10,828 nt of DNA from an uncultured Bacteroidota bacterium (GTDB taxonomy: Bacteria; Bacteroidota; Bacteroidia; Chitinophagales; Chitinophagaceae): contig CAJATB010000009.1 of assembly GCA_903944755.1 (NCBI GenBank), positions 1 to 10,828 on the forward strand. The letters run 5' to 3'. This document shows positions 1 through 8,245 of this stretch, piece by piece. A program made the position numbers and the translations under genes. Below the pieces are notes generated by a model, which had not been told where the DNA came from, made no database searches, and worked only from the letters and a program-made list of their open reading frames with translations. Position 1 is the stretch's first letter; every line of letters begins with the position of its first letter.

Positions 1-708
1 CAAAGAATGCCTTGGCCTTATTACCCCTTTTTAAATGGAAATGAGGCACACCCAATTACACAAAATATGGACAGGGTTTTATCTATGTTTCCTTCGAGTA
101 TGGATACATTATCCAATCCTGCAATTCGCAAAACTATTTTATTAACCACAGATACCAACAGCCGATTCATTGCCACGCCTACACTTGTCACCTTAAATAG
201 TGTGAAGGACGAGGCCGATATGTATAGTTTTAATAAACACAACTTAACCATTGCCGCATTACTTGAAGGGAAGTTTAGCTCCTCGTTTGCTAATCGAGTT
301 TCAAAGGCTACTATGGATAGTGTATTCAATTTAACCGGAGTTCCTTTTCAAGCGAAAGCATTAGCGGCTTCAAAACAAATTGTCTTATCGGATGCCGATA
401 TCATAACCAATAAAATTGCACGCAACGAGGATGGTAGCCCTAATCCACTTCCCATGGGCATGATTCCGTATGAAGATTACCAGTTTGGCAATAGAAGCTT
501 TTTTCTGAATGCCATTGAGTATTTAAATGAGCCTTCAGGACTATTAGAAAGCAGGAGTAAGCAAGTAGTATTGCGCTTGTTAAATAAGGAGAAAGTGCAG
601 GGGAATAGGATGTTTTGGCAAATCATTTTAGTAATGGGCCCAATTGCTATTTTGTTATTCGTATTCCTTGTATGGACAAAATATAGAAGCACACAATTTG
701 CTGACTAG
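1..708 (+). CDS. gldG: GldG, gliding-motility-associated ABC transporter component, C-terminal part (5' end outside window)
   Basis: The reading frame is open from base 1 (Gln-Arg before the first Met at 7), so this is the last 235 residues of a longer protein; the Met at 7 is internal. The visible part is a soluble, probably extracytoplasmic region with the motif PWPYYPFL near its start. It ends in one hydrophobic segment (about fragment residues 206-227, from WQIILVMG to FLVW) followed by a short basic tail, KYRSTQFAD. This layout fits the C-terminal end of GldG, the auxiliary subunit that works with the permease GldF and the ATPase GldA in Bacteroidota. The Gld ABC proteins were found through gliding mutants, but GldF/GldG homologues also occur in non-gliding species, so gliding cannot be inferred. 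The stop is TAG at 706-708, 24 bases before terC. The family call comes from remembered sequence similarity and domain layout; gldF would be expected just upstream. Confidence 0.8.
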   Translation, partial: QRMPWPYYPFLNGNEAHPITQNMDRVLSMFPSSMDTLSNPAIRKTILLTTDTNSRFIATPTLVTLNSVKDEADMYSFNKHNLTIAALLEGKFSSSFANRVSKATMDSVFNLTGVPFQAKALAASKQIVLSDADIITNKIARNEDGSPNPLPMGMIPYEDYQFGNRSFFLNAIEYLNEPSGLLESRSKQVVLRLLNKEKVQGNRMFWQIILVMGPIAILLFVFLVWTKYRSTQFAD

Positions 709-728
709 GGAATCATTACTTAACTTTA
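697..728 (+). promoter_or_regulatory. Possible Bacteroidota-type promoter before terC (weak)
   Basis: TTTG at 697-700 is followed after 20 bases by TAACTTTA at 721-728. This resembles the Bacteroidota -33 TTTG and -7 TAnnTTTG elements, with one mismatch in the last base. The second box ends only 4 bases before the terC ATG at 733, so transcription would start at or almost at the start codon, giving a nearly leaderless message. The match may be chance in AT-rich DNA, and terC may simply be read through from gldG. Confidence 0.25.
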
Positions 729-732
729 TCAA

Positions 733-1698
733 ATGACAACAGATCAATTAGTTTATCTCGTATTCGGTTGTGTGATTGCAATCGCATTGGTATTAGATTT
801 AGGCTTCCTAAGTAAAAAAAATGCAATCATTACAATACGACAAGCCTTAAGACAAACATTTTTTTGGGTATTATTAGCGCTTGGGTTTTTTATATTTATG
901 TGGGTGGAAGAAGGTCAAAAATTAGCGTTAGAATTTTTAAGTGGCTATTTAATGGAATGGAGTTTAAGTATTGATAATATTTTTGTATTTATTCTTATAT
1001 TTAGTTCTTTCAACGTGAAAGAGAAATATATACCAAGGGTACTATTAATCGGGATTTTAACGGCAATAATATTACGTGTATTATTTATTACAGTAGGAGT
1101 TGCCTTAGTAGCTAAATTCTCATGGGTGTTATATATATTCGGTGTATTCTTGGTATATACAGGGTATCATATGTTTACTGCTAAGGACGACGAAGCATTT
1201 GACCCGCATGATTCAAAGGTGTACAAATTTTTAAAACGTTTCTTACCCATTGGCAATACCGATGGAGATGGGAAATTTGTAATTAAAGAAAACGGAAGGC
1301 CTTTATATACTAGCTTATTTGTTGTGGTTGTATTACTAGCTGCTATTGATATTGTGTTTGCCTTGGACTCAATTCCTGCGGTAATGGGAATTTCTAAAAG
1401 TAGCTTAGTCATTTACACTTCTAATATTTTTGCAATCCTTGGCTTACGTTCTTTATTCTTTTTACTAAGAGGTGCAGTGAATGAATTCGAGCATTTACAA
1501 AAAGGCATTGCTATTGTACTTGTGTTTATTGGTGTTAAAATGTTAGGCGAGCACTATATTAACATGTGGATAGATAAAAATACGCAAGTGTTATTATCCT
1601 TAATTGTAATTTTATTTTGTATTTCAGGATCTATCTTTTACTCCATTTTTTCGAAAAGGCAAAAACTGCCAAAGGATTTGGATGATAAGTCTATTTAA
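733..1698 (+). CDS. TerC/Alx-family integral membrane protein (probable metal ion exporter)
   Basis: A 321-residue polytopic membrane protein of the TerC family (Pfam TerC). Two signature stretches are visible: SLSIDNIFVF with Asp81-Asn82, and AAIDIVFALDSIPAV with Asp206 and Asp212. These acidic residues inside membrane segments are the hallmark of the family and the likely metal site. About eight to nine hydrophobic helices can be drawn; a hydrophilic loop near residues 155-190, containing DGDGKF, separates the two halves. The length matches Alx/YgjT-type members. Several relatives (Alx in Escherichia coli, MeeF/MeeY in Bacillus) are linked to manganese export, while the tellurite-resistance name comes from plasmid ter clusters. 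No terZABDEF genes are present here, so a tellurite role is not supported. The upstream gap is only 24 bases, too short for the yybP-ykoY manganese riboswitch that controls alx. It ends 9 bases before murF-alr, suggesting cotranscription. The metal substrate is inferred, not shown. Confidence 0.9.
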   Translation: MTTDQLVYLVFGCVIAIALVLDLGFLSKKNAIITIRQALRQTFFWVLLALGFFIFMWVEEGQKLALEFLSGYLMEWSLSIDNIFVFILIFSSFNVKEKYIPRVLLIGILTAIILRVLFITVGVALVAKFSWVLYIFGVFLVYTGYHMFTAKDDEAFDPHDSKVYKFLKRFLPIGNTDGDGKFVIKENGRPLYTSLFVVVVLLAAIDIVFALDSIPAVMGISKSSLVIYTSNIFAILGLRSLFFLLRGAVNEFEHLQKGIAIVLVFIGVKMLGEHYINMWIDKNTQVLLSLIVILFCISGSIFYSIFSKRQKLPKDLDDKSI

Positions 1699-1704
1699 TT
1701 TCCT

Positions 1705-1710
1705 TAATTG
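1705..1710 (+). promoter_or_regulatory. TTG initiation site of murF-alr directly after an in-frame stop
   Basis: The in-frame TAA at 1705-1707 abuts TTG at 1708-1710, so no start further upstream is possible. No purine-rich Shine-Dalgarno sequence is visible in the 9-base gap after the terC stop (1696-1698), as is usual in Bacteroidota. The rare start codon plus the tight gap suggests low-efficiency or terC-coupled initiation; the coupling is inference. Confidence 0.65.
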
Positions 1711-4152
1711 TCAACTAGTATTGAAAATATAGCAAGTATTGTAGCCACCGAATCAAAATTGGTTAAGCATGCAAGTATTGCCTATTTATTAATGGATAGT
1801 AGAAAGCTAGCCTTTCCTAGCGCTACTTTGTTTTTCGCAATCACAACCACCAATCAGGATGGGCATGTGTATGTAAAAGAATTAGTACAAAAAGGGGTTT
1901 ACAATTTTGTAGTGCACGCCCATTTTGATACAAGCAACTATTCGCAAGTTAATTTTATAGTAGTAAGTGATGTAGTGGAAGCGCTTCAAAAAATAGCCGC
2001 AATGCATCGTGCACAATTTCACTATCCCGTCGTTGGGATAACAGGAAGCAATGGTAAAACAATTGTAAAAGAATGGTTAGCACAGTTACTCGCGCCACAT
2101 TATAATATAGTTAGGAGCCCGAGGAGTTATAATTCTCAAATTGGTGTTCCCCTTAGTGTATGGGAAATGTCGACACAGTATAATTTTGCAATCTTCGAAG
2201 CCGGTATTTCTCAAAAAGGAGAAATGGAGGCACTAGCACACGTAATACAGCCAACCATAGGCATCCTTACAAATATTGGGACGGCGCACGAAGCCGGTTT
2301 TGTTTCGGCTAAAGAAAAGCTTACCGAAAAATGTATATTATTTCAAAAGGCATCAACAATCATTGTCCCTCATAACCTAATTCAGGATATAGCTAATGTT
2401 CCAGGGCAGAAAATTATTACATGGGGGTATGATCCATTAGCAACCTTATTTATTGAGCAGGTGATAATCAATAATGGCCAGGTTGAATTAACGGGTATTT
2501 TCAATAAAGGCACAAAAAAATTAATTGCTCCATTTGTTGATAAAATAGCAATTGAAAATATAATTATTTGCTGGGCAGCATTATTGCATTTAGGTATTGA
2601 CGAAGTCGCCATTCAAGAAGGCGTCCTTCAATTACGTCATTTGGAAATGCGTATGCAAATAAGAAAAGCGCAAAATAGTTGCTACTTACTAAATGACAGT
2701 TATAGTAATGACCTTTCTTCCTTAGCGCTTGCATTAGATTATGCAAAACAGCAAGCGGGCAATTTGCCCATTACTTTAATTTTATCTGATTTCACAAATA
2801 GTCCAGCTGCTAGTTTAGCAAAAGTGGTTGACCTTTTAGCTGCTTATCCTATTCGGAAGCTTATTGTCATTGGGCCTAATTTGTCGGGTGTATTTGTGCA
2901 AGAAAATCCGTTGCGTAAACAAGGTTGTGCTATTTACTGTTATAATAATACTAACGAATATTTATCACCTTTTGAAGTAGCCGATTTTAAAGATGAATTT
3001 ATAGTACTGAAAGGAGCGAGGAAATTTGAGTTTGAAAAAATAAACGCATTATTACAATTGCAAGTGCATCAAACCCGGCTAGAAGTGAATTTAACTTCAT
3101 TAGTTAATAATTTTAAATACATCAGGCAATTAACTGGTCCGCAAGTAAAGTTAATGGCAATGGTTAAAGCCTTTGGCTATGGAAGTGGAAGTGTTGAAGT
3201 GGCAAGGGTGCTGCAATTTCATCACGCCGATTATTTGGCGGTTGCCTATGCCGACGAAGGCATCGAGTTACGCAAGGCGGGGATTCACTTGCCCATTATG
3301 GTTATGAATGTAGACGCAGCTGCTTTTGATGCACTTGTGCAATTTCACCTGGAGCCGGAAATATTTTCGGTAGGGTTATTAAACGAGTTCCGGAAATTTA
3401 TTCAATCACAAGCCTTGCATAATTTTCCAATTCATTTAAAATTAAACACGGGCATGAATCGGCTAGGATTTGATATGGATCAAATTCAATTTGTTTGTGA
3501 CGAATTAAAGCAACAAAGCGATTTAAAAGTGCAAACTATTTTTAGTCATTTAAGTGCTAGTGGGCAAGCTAATTTTGCGTCATTCACTAATGAACAGTTA
3601 ACTATTTTTATGCAAGCCGCTGAAAGAATAGAACAAGGATTAGGGTACCCCGTTGTTAAACATATTGCTAACTCTGGTGCCATTTCAATGGAAAAGAAAT
3701 TCCATTTAAGTATGGTTCGTTTAGGAATAGGCCTGTACGGAATAGGAGCGGGTAAATTAGAAACGGTAGTCCAATTTCATACTACTATAGCTCAAATTCG
3801 AAAAGTGGCAGCAACTGAAACGGTTGGTTATAATAGGTCAGGTAAACTGTCCAGGGACAGTATAATAGCAACAGTTAGGCTTGGGTACGCCGACGGCTAT
3901 AGCAGAAAGCTAGGTCGCAACAAAGGCAGTATGTGGGTTCAAGGCAAGCTAGCCCCTGTTGTTGGAGACATATGCATGGATATGACCATGATTGACATTA
4001 CAGACATTGCAGGTGTACAAGAAGGGGATGATGTGGAGGTATTTGGCAGTCATTTGACAATTGAACAAGTGGCCAATTGGGCCGAAACCATTCCTTATGA
4101 AATTTTAACATCAATTGGGCAAAGAGTAAAGCGTGTGTATATCCAAGACTAA
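1708..4152 (+). CDS. murF-alr: Bifunctional UDP-N-acetylmuramoyl-tripeptide:D-alanyl-D-alanine ligase / alanine racemase
   Basis: An 814-residue cytoplasmic fusion. The MurF half (about 1-445) adds D-Ala-D-Ala to the UDP-MurNAc-tripeptide using ATP: an N-terminal substrate domain with MDSRKLAFPSATLFFAI, the P-loop GITGSNGKT at 110-118, then SYNSQIGVPLSVW and FEAGISQKGEM, and a C-terminal domain with NDSYSNDLSSL. The alanine racemase half (from about 452) interconverts L- and D-alanine with PLP. Lys487 in VKAFGYG would bind PLP and Tyr727 in GYADG is the second catalytic base. Lys578 (carbamylated position), Arg585, Arg671 and Cys756-Met757-Asp758 match conserved positions of the Geobacillus enzyme. 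The fusion is known across Bacteroidota. The start is TTG at 1708: an in-frame TAA lies directly before it (1705-1707), and the first in-frame ATG (1792) would cut off the conserved N-terminal strand ahead of DSRK. The gap after terC is 9 bases. Both active sites look intact. Confidence 0.95.
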   Translation: MSTSIENIASIVATESKLVKHASIAYLLMDSRKLAFPSATLFFAITTTNQDGHVYVKELVQKGVYNFVVHAHFDTSNYSQVNFIVVSDVVEALQKIAAMHRAQFHYPVVGITGSNGKTIVKEWLAQLLAPHYNIVRSPRSYNSQIGVPLSVWEMSTQYNFAIFEAGISQKGEMEALAHVIQPTIGILTNIGTAHEAGFVSAKEKLTEKCILFQKASTIIVPHNLIQDIANVPGQKIITWGYDPLATLFIEQVIINNGQVELTGIFNKGTKKLIAPFVDKIAIENIIICWAALLHLGIDEVAIQEGVLQLRHLEMRMQIRKAQNSCYLLNDSYSNDLSSLALALDYAKQQAGNLPITLILSDFTNSPAASLAKVVDLLAAYPIRKLIVIGPNLSGVFVQENPLRKQGCAIYCYNNTNEYLSPFEVADFKDEFIVLKGARKFEFEKINALLQLQVHQTRLEVNLTSLVNNFKYIRQLTGPQVKLMAMVKAFGYGSGSVEVARVLQFHHADYLAVAYADEGIELRKAGIHLPIMVMNVDAAAFDALVQFHLEPEIFSVGLLNEFRKFIQSQALHNFPIHLKLNTGMNRLGFDMDQIQFVCDELKQQSDLKVQTIFSHLSASGQANFASFTNEQLTIFMQAAERIEQGLGYPVVKHIANSGAISMEKKFHLSMVRLGIGLYGIGAGKLETVVQFHTTIAQIRKVAATETVGYNRSGKLSRDSIIATVRLGYADGYSRKLGRNKGSMWVQGKLAPVVGDICMDMTMIDITDIAGVQEGDDVEVFGSHLTIEQVANWAETIPYEILTSIGQRVKRVYIQD

Positions 4153-4154
4153 CT

Positions 4155-4162
4155 TATCTTTG
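4155..4162 (+). promoter_or_regulatory. Candidate -7 promoter box TATCTTTG upstream of lspA
   Basis: TATCTTTG matches the Bacteroidota -7 consensus TAnnTTTG exactly and lies in the 31-base gap just after the murF-alr stop. The lspA ATG at 4184 starts 21 bases downstream, leaving room for a short leader. There is no TTG at the usual -33 distance; only GTG triplets at 4133-4137 lie about 17-19 bases upstream, so the second element is weak. It could give lspA and the genes after it their own transcription. Confidence 0.45.
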
Positions 4163-4183
4163 TGTTCCATTTTAATAACAAGT

Positions 4184-4837
4184 ATGAACGGGAAAAAAGT
4201 AGCAGCATTTATTTTATTGATCATTTTTTTAGACCAAGCCATAAAGTTTTATATAAAACTTAATTATTTTATTGGGGAAGAACATATGCTGTTTGGAACC
4301 TGGGGTCGACTACACTTTGTAGAAAATGAAGGGATGGCCTGGGGATTAAAGTTTGGCGGAGGTTTAGGTAAAATTGCTTTAACCTTATTTCGCTTAATTG
4401 CCGTTATTTGGGGCACCTTCTTAATAAAAGGGTTTATTGAAAAGAAATACCATAATGGGTTTATTATGTGCGCTGCTTTAATTTATGCAGGGGCAATTGG
4501 AAACTTAATTGACAGTATATTTTACGGGGTAATTTTTGACGCTAGTGTTCCATACACTACTATGGTAGCAAGTTTATTACCAGCAGGGGGAGGTTATTCC
4601 AGTTTATTACATGGCAAAGTAGTTGACATGTTCTATTTCCCTATTATCACGAATGCCCATTTTCCTAGTTGGGTACCTTATTGGGGAGGGGAAGAATTTG
4701 AGTTCTTCCGCCCAGTTTTCAATTTTGCCGATATGGCAATTAGTACAGGGGTGATTACGCTTTTTGTATTTCAGAACAAGTTTTTCAGCGATTCTAATGA
4801 AAAAACGGCCGAAAAGGTCGAAAATACAAATATATAA
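4184..4837 (+). CDS. lspA: Lipoprotein signal peptidase (signal peptidase II)
   Basis: A 217-residue inner-membrane aspartic protease that removes the signal peptide from diacylated prolipoproteins. The start is ATG at 4184; an in-frame GTG at 4133 lies inside the end of murF-alr and would add 17 residues unlike a LspA N-terminus. Visible family marks are the first helix with FLDQAIKFYIK (about 14-24), VENEGMAWGL, GAIGNLIDS with Asn107 and Asp110, the catalytic Asp148 in GKVVDMFYF and the catalytic Asp183 in FNFADMAIS. Between Asp110 and Asp148 is an insertion of roughly 20-25 residues relative to the Escherichia coli enzyme, which is normal for Bacteroidota, as is Ser in place of Arg in the GNxxDR motif. 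About four membrane helices are expected. The C-terminal tail is hydrophilic (SDSNEKTAEKVENTNI). The gene sits 31 bases after murF-alr and 50 bases before ileS. Bacteroidota make many surface lipoproteins, so it should be essential. Confidence 0.95.
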   Translation: MNGKKVAAFILLIIFLDQAIKFYIKLNYFIGEEHMLFGTWGRLHFVENEGMAWGLKFGGGLGKIALTLFRLIAVIWGTFLIKGFIEKKYHNGFIMCAALIYAGAIGNLIDSIFYGVIFDASVPYTTMVASLLPAGGGYSSLLHGKVVDMFYFPIITNAHFPSWVPYWGGEEFEFFRPVFNFADMAISTGVITLFVFQNKFFSDSNEKTAEKVENTNI

Positions 4838-4848
4838 GCCCTTATTCG

Positions 4849-4856
4849 TACCTTCG
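4849..4856 (+). promoter_or_regulatory. Candidate -7 promoter box TACCTTCG upstream of ileS
   Basis: TACCTTCG differs from TAnnTTTG at one base and lies in the 50-base gap between lspA and ileS. The ileS ATG at 4888 starts 31 bases downstream. No TTG is visible about 19-21 bases upstream, where the sequence is an A/T-rich stretch at the end of lspA. A weak AGGA near 4872-4875 precedes the ATG. Plausible but unproven. Confidence 0.35.
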
Positions 4857-4887
4857 TGCCCTAAAAATCAGCTAGGATAAGCGTTTT

Positions 4888-7800
4888 ATGAGCAATCAAT
4901 ACCCCGAATTTAATGGACTACATCTGCCTACTATTGAGGCAGAAATATTAGCCGCTTGGAAAAAAGAACAAGCATTTGAACAATCCGTGAGTTTACGTGA
5001 AGGCAAAAAGCCATTTGTGTTTTTTGAAGGTCCGCCAAGTGCTAATGGAATGCCTGGTATACACCATGTTATTTCAAGAACATTAAAGGATATGGTATGC
5101 CGATATAAAACAATGCAAGGTTTTCAGGTTAAAAGAAAAGGTGGATGGGATACCCATGGCTTGCCAGTTGAGTTGGGTGTTGAAAAAGAATTAGGTATCA
5201 CAAAAGAGGACATTGGAAAAAAAATTAGTGTAGAAGAATATAATAAGAAATGTAGAGAAGCGGTATTGCGTTATAAAAAAGAATGGGATGATATTACCAA
5301 TAAGATGGGATACTGGGTTGATTTAAATAACCCTTACATCACCTTCGAAAATAATTACATTGAAACACTTTGGTGGATATTAAGTACGCTTTATAAAAAA
5401 GGGTACTTGTACCAAAGCGTTAGCATACAACCTTATTCTCCTGCTGCAGGAACGGGATTAAGTTCACACGAATTAAATCAGCCAGGCACTTACAAGGATG
5501 TAAAAGACACTTCGGTAGTTGCCATGTTTAAGGCGATTCATTCTCCAGAAAGTCAATTTATTTTTGATGCAGCTGCTTCAAATGAAAAAAGCAAAGAAGT
5601 GTATTATATGGCGTGGACAACCACTCCATGGACTTTGCCCTCTAACCTTGGTTTAACAGTAGGTCCTAATATTGAGTATGCTTTGGTAGCAACGTATAAC
5701 CCTTACACAGCATTGCCGGTAAATGTAATTATAGCGAATGCCTTAATAGCTAAATATTTTAAAGAAGAAGGACAAGGCTTGGATAGTTTTGCAGAAGGGG
5801 ATAAATTAATTCCTTGGAAAGTAATTGGATCATTTAAGGGTGCTCAATTAAACGCATTACGTTACGAACAGCTAATGCCTTTTGAGTCGAACGACCCTAA
5901 AAATATTGAAGGTGATCCTTTTAAAATAATGCTCGGCGATTTTGTTACTACTGAAGACGGTACTGGTATAGTGCATACCTCGCCTGCATTTGGCGCAGAT
6001 GACTATAAGGTAGGGCAAAAAAATAATTTAGGTATTGTAACATTAGTGGACCGTGAAGGAAAATTTGTGGAAGGTGTTGGAGAATTTAGCGGTCGCTATG
6101 TAAAAAATTACAAGGACGAGCAAGATTTTCAAGATGTGAACGTAGATATTTCTGTGAAATTGAAAAAAGAAAATCGTGCATTTAAGGTGGAGAAATATGA
6201 ACATAATTATCCGCATTGTTGGAGAACAGATAAGCCAATATTATATTATCCATTAGACGCTTGGTTTATTAAAACTACTGCAGTGAAGGATCGTATGGTA
6301 GCATTAAACAAAACCATTAACTGGAAACCTAAGAGTACTGGGGAAGGTCGTTTTGGCAATTGGTTGGAAAATATGGTGGATTGGAATTTGTCAAGAAGCA
6401 GGTATTGGGGAACCCCATTGCCAATATGGAGAACAGCCGATGGAACAGAAGAAGTTTGTATTGGTTCTATCGAAGAATTAACGCAAGGTTTTGTAGCAGC
6501 AAAAGAAAAAGGGTTTAATAAGGGAGTTACATTAGCAATAAAAGACGGGAAGCTAGATGTTGATTTACATAAACCATATGTGGATCAAATTGAATTATTA
6601 AGTGCGACTGGAAAACCTATGTATCGAGTTTCAGATTTAGTGGATGTGTGGTTTGATTCAGGTGCAATGCCTTATGCGCAATGGCATTATCCATTTGAGA
6701 ATAAAGATTTAGTAGACAAAGGTTTATCATTCCCTGCAGATTTTATTTGCGAAGGGGTGGATCAAACACGTGGCTGGTTTTATACTTTGCATACCTTGGC
6801 TGTTATGTTATTTGATAGCGTTGCCTATAAAGCCGTAATGAGTAACGGATTGGTATTGGACAAGAACGGGAATAAAATGAGTAAGCGTTTAGGCAACGTA
6901 GTGAATCCTTTTGAAACGCTACAAACTTATGGAGCCGACGCAACACGCTGGTATTTGGTTACAAATGCTTCGCCTTGGGATAATTTAAAATTTGATTTAT
7001 CGGGGATACAAGAAGTGCAAAGAAAATTCTTCGGCACCTTATATAATACGTATCAGTTTTTTGTCTTGTATTCTAATGTAGATGGTTTCAAATTCGAACA
7101 AACTTATATACCTGTTAGTCAAAGACCAGAAATTGATCGTTGGATTATTTCTTCTTTAAATAGTTTAATACAAACCGTGACAACTGCAATGGACGACTTC
7201 GAGCCTACTGTTGCTGGAAGGGCTATTGAAACTTTTGTAGACGAGCATTTAAGTAATTGGTATGTGCGTTTATGTCGTCGTCGTTTTTGGAAAGGAACTT
7301 ATACCGATGACAAAATAAGTGCTTATCAAACTTTATATGAATGTTTAGAAACAATCACAAGGTTAATGGCACCTATTGCTCCCTTCTTTTGTGACCAAGT
7401 GTATCGTAATTTAAATGGTGTGACAAAACGTTTTAACGCAACTTCAATACATCATTTAGATTTTCCCATTGCAGATGCATCAAAAATGGATGTTGCTTTG
7501 GAGGCGCGCATGCAAATGGCGCAAGACATTTGTTCCTTAGTTTTATCTATACGAAAAAAAGTAAATATTAAAGTTCGTCAACCATTACAAAAAATATTAA
7601 TACCTGTTTTAGATCCTGCTACGAAATCAGCGATTGAATTAATGGAAGAATTAATTTTGGCAGAAGTGAATGTTAAAGAAATTAATTATATAACGGAAAC
7701 GGAAGGGGTCATTAGCAAAAAGCTAAAGCCAAATTTCAAATTATTAGGAGCCAAGCTTGGAACTAAGATGAAAGAAGCTTCTGCCGCTATTGCCGGGCTT

Positions 7801-8238
7801 AATCAAGCACAAATAAGTCAGTTAGAAAAAGAAGGTGTATTAGATTTAGTGATTGAAGGAATATCTATTCCATTGTTAATCAGTGAAGTAGACATTATTG
7901 CTGAAGATATCCCAGGTTGGAGTGTAGCAGTGAAGAACGGGTTAACGGTTGCCTTAGACATTAGCTTAAGTCCTGCCTTATTACAAGAGGGAAATGCACG
8001 AGAATTGGTAAATAGGGTCCAAAACATCCGGAAAGAGGCCAATTTTGAGCTTACAGACAAGATTTTACTCCGAATTGTGGATAATACGGAACTGAAGGAC
8101 TCCATTAATAAATTTTCAGACTATATTTGCCGCGAAATACTGGCATTTGAGATTGACTGGGTTTCTTCCCTAGAGGAAGGAGTGGATGTCGAAATTAATG
8201 ACCAAAAATTAAGGATTTCAGTTTTACAAAAAGGATAA
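4888..8238 (+). CDS. ileS: Isoleucyl-tRNA synthetase, IleRS2 type with a GXHH signature
   Basis: A 1116-residue cytoplasmic class I aminoacyl-tRNA synthetase that charges tRNA-Ile with isoleucine and edits valine. The Rossmann catalytic core opens with FFEGPPSANGMPGIHH. The class I signature, normally HIGH, here reads Gly57-Ile-His59-His60, i.e. GXHH. The second signature is KMSKR at 663-667. The CP1 editing domain (about 200-400) carries TTTPWTLPSN at 244-253 and the acidic pair Asp371-Asp372 in FGADDY. WGTPLPIW and CEGVDQTRGWFY belong to the core. The anticodon-binding helical domain begins near 746 (RPEIDRWI) with LSNWYVRLCRRRFW. The C-terminus lacks the cysteine-rich zinc site of Escherichia coli-type IleRS, which with the length points to the eukaryote-like IleRS2 group, known for mupirocin tolerance. 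No frameshift or truncation is seen. The dksA-like gene follows after 7 bases. Confidence 0.96.
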   Translation: MSNQYPEFNGLHLPTIEAEILAAWKKEQAFEQSVSLREGKKPFVFFEGPPSANGMPGIHHVISRTLKDMVCRYKTMQGFQVKRKGGWDTHGLPVELGVEKELGITKEDIGKKISVEEYNKKCREAVLRYKKEWDDITNKMGYWVDLNNPYITFENNYIETLWWILSTLYKKGYLYQSVSIQPYSPAAGTGLSSHELNQPGTYKDVKDTSVVAMFKAIHSPESQFIFDAAASNEKSKEVYYMAWTTTPWTLPSNLGLTVGPNIEYALVATYNPYTALPVNVIIANALIAKYFKEEGQGLDSFAEGDKLIPWKVIGSFKGAQLNALRYEQLMPFESNDPKNIEGDPFKIMLGDFVTTEDGTGIVHTSPAFGADDYKVGQKNNLGIVTLVDREGKFVEGVGEFSGRYVKNYKDEQDFQDVNVDISVKLKKENRAFKVEKYEHNYPHCWRTDKPILYYPLDAWFIKTTAVKDRMVALNKTINWKPKSTGEGRFGNWLENMVDWNLSRSRYWGTPLPIWRTADGTEEVCIGSIEELTQGFVAAKEKGFNKGVTLAIKDGKLDVDLHKPYVDQIELLSATGKPMYRVSDLVDVWFDSGAMPYAQWHYPFENKDLVDKGLSFPADFICEGVDQTRGWFYTLHTLAVMLFDSVAYKAVMSNGLVLDKNGNKMSKRLGNVVNPFETLQTYGADATRWYLVTNASPWDNLKFDLSGIQEVQRKFFGTLYNTYQFFVLYSNVDGFKFEQTYIPVSQRPEIDRWIISSLNSLIQTVTTAMDDFEPTVAGRAIETFVDEHLSNWYVRLCRRRFWKGTYTDDKISAYQTLYECLETITRLMAPIAPFFCDQVYRNLNGVTKRFNATSIHHLDFPIADASKMDVALEARMQMAQDICSLVLSIRKKVNIKVRQPLQKILIPVLDPATKSAIELMEELILAEVNVKEINYITETEGVISKKLKPNFKLLGAKLGTKMKEASAAIAGLNQAQISQLEKEGVLDLVIEGISIPLLISEVDIIAEDIPGWSVAVKNGLTVALDISLSPALLQEGNARELVNRVQNIRKEANFELTDKILLRIVDNTELKDSINKFSDYICREILAFEIDWVSSLEEGVDVEINDQKLRISVLQKG

Positions 8239-8245
8239 TTTTATT

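Noticed and set aside
7..9. ATG at 7 as the start of a complete gene
   Set aside because: The frame is open to base 1 and the protein begins mid-domain without a signal or membrane segment, so it is the C-terminal part of gldG.
4133..4183. Longer lspA starting at GTG 4133
   Set aside because: The extra 17 residues overlap the end of murF-alr and are not LspA-like. ATG 4184 places the first membrane helix as in the family.
4806..4820. Small hairpin CGGCC-GAAAA-GGTCG at the end of lspA, considered as a terminator
   Set aside because: It has only five pairs including one G-U, lies inside the coding sequence and lacks a following T-run.
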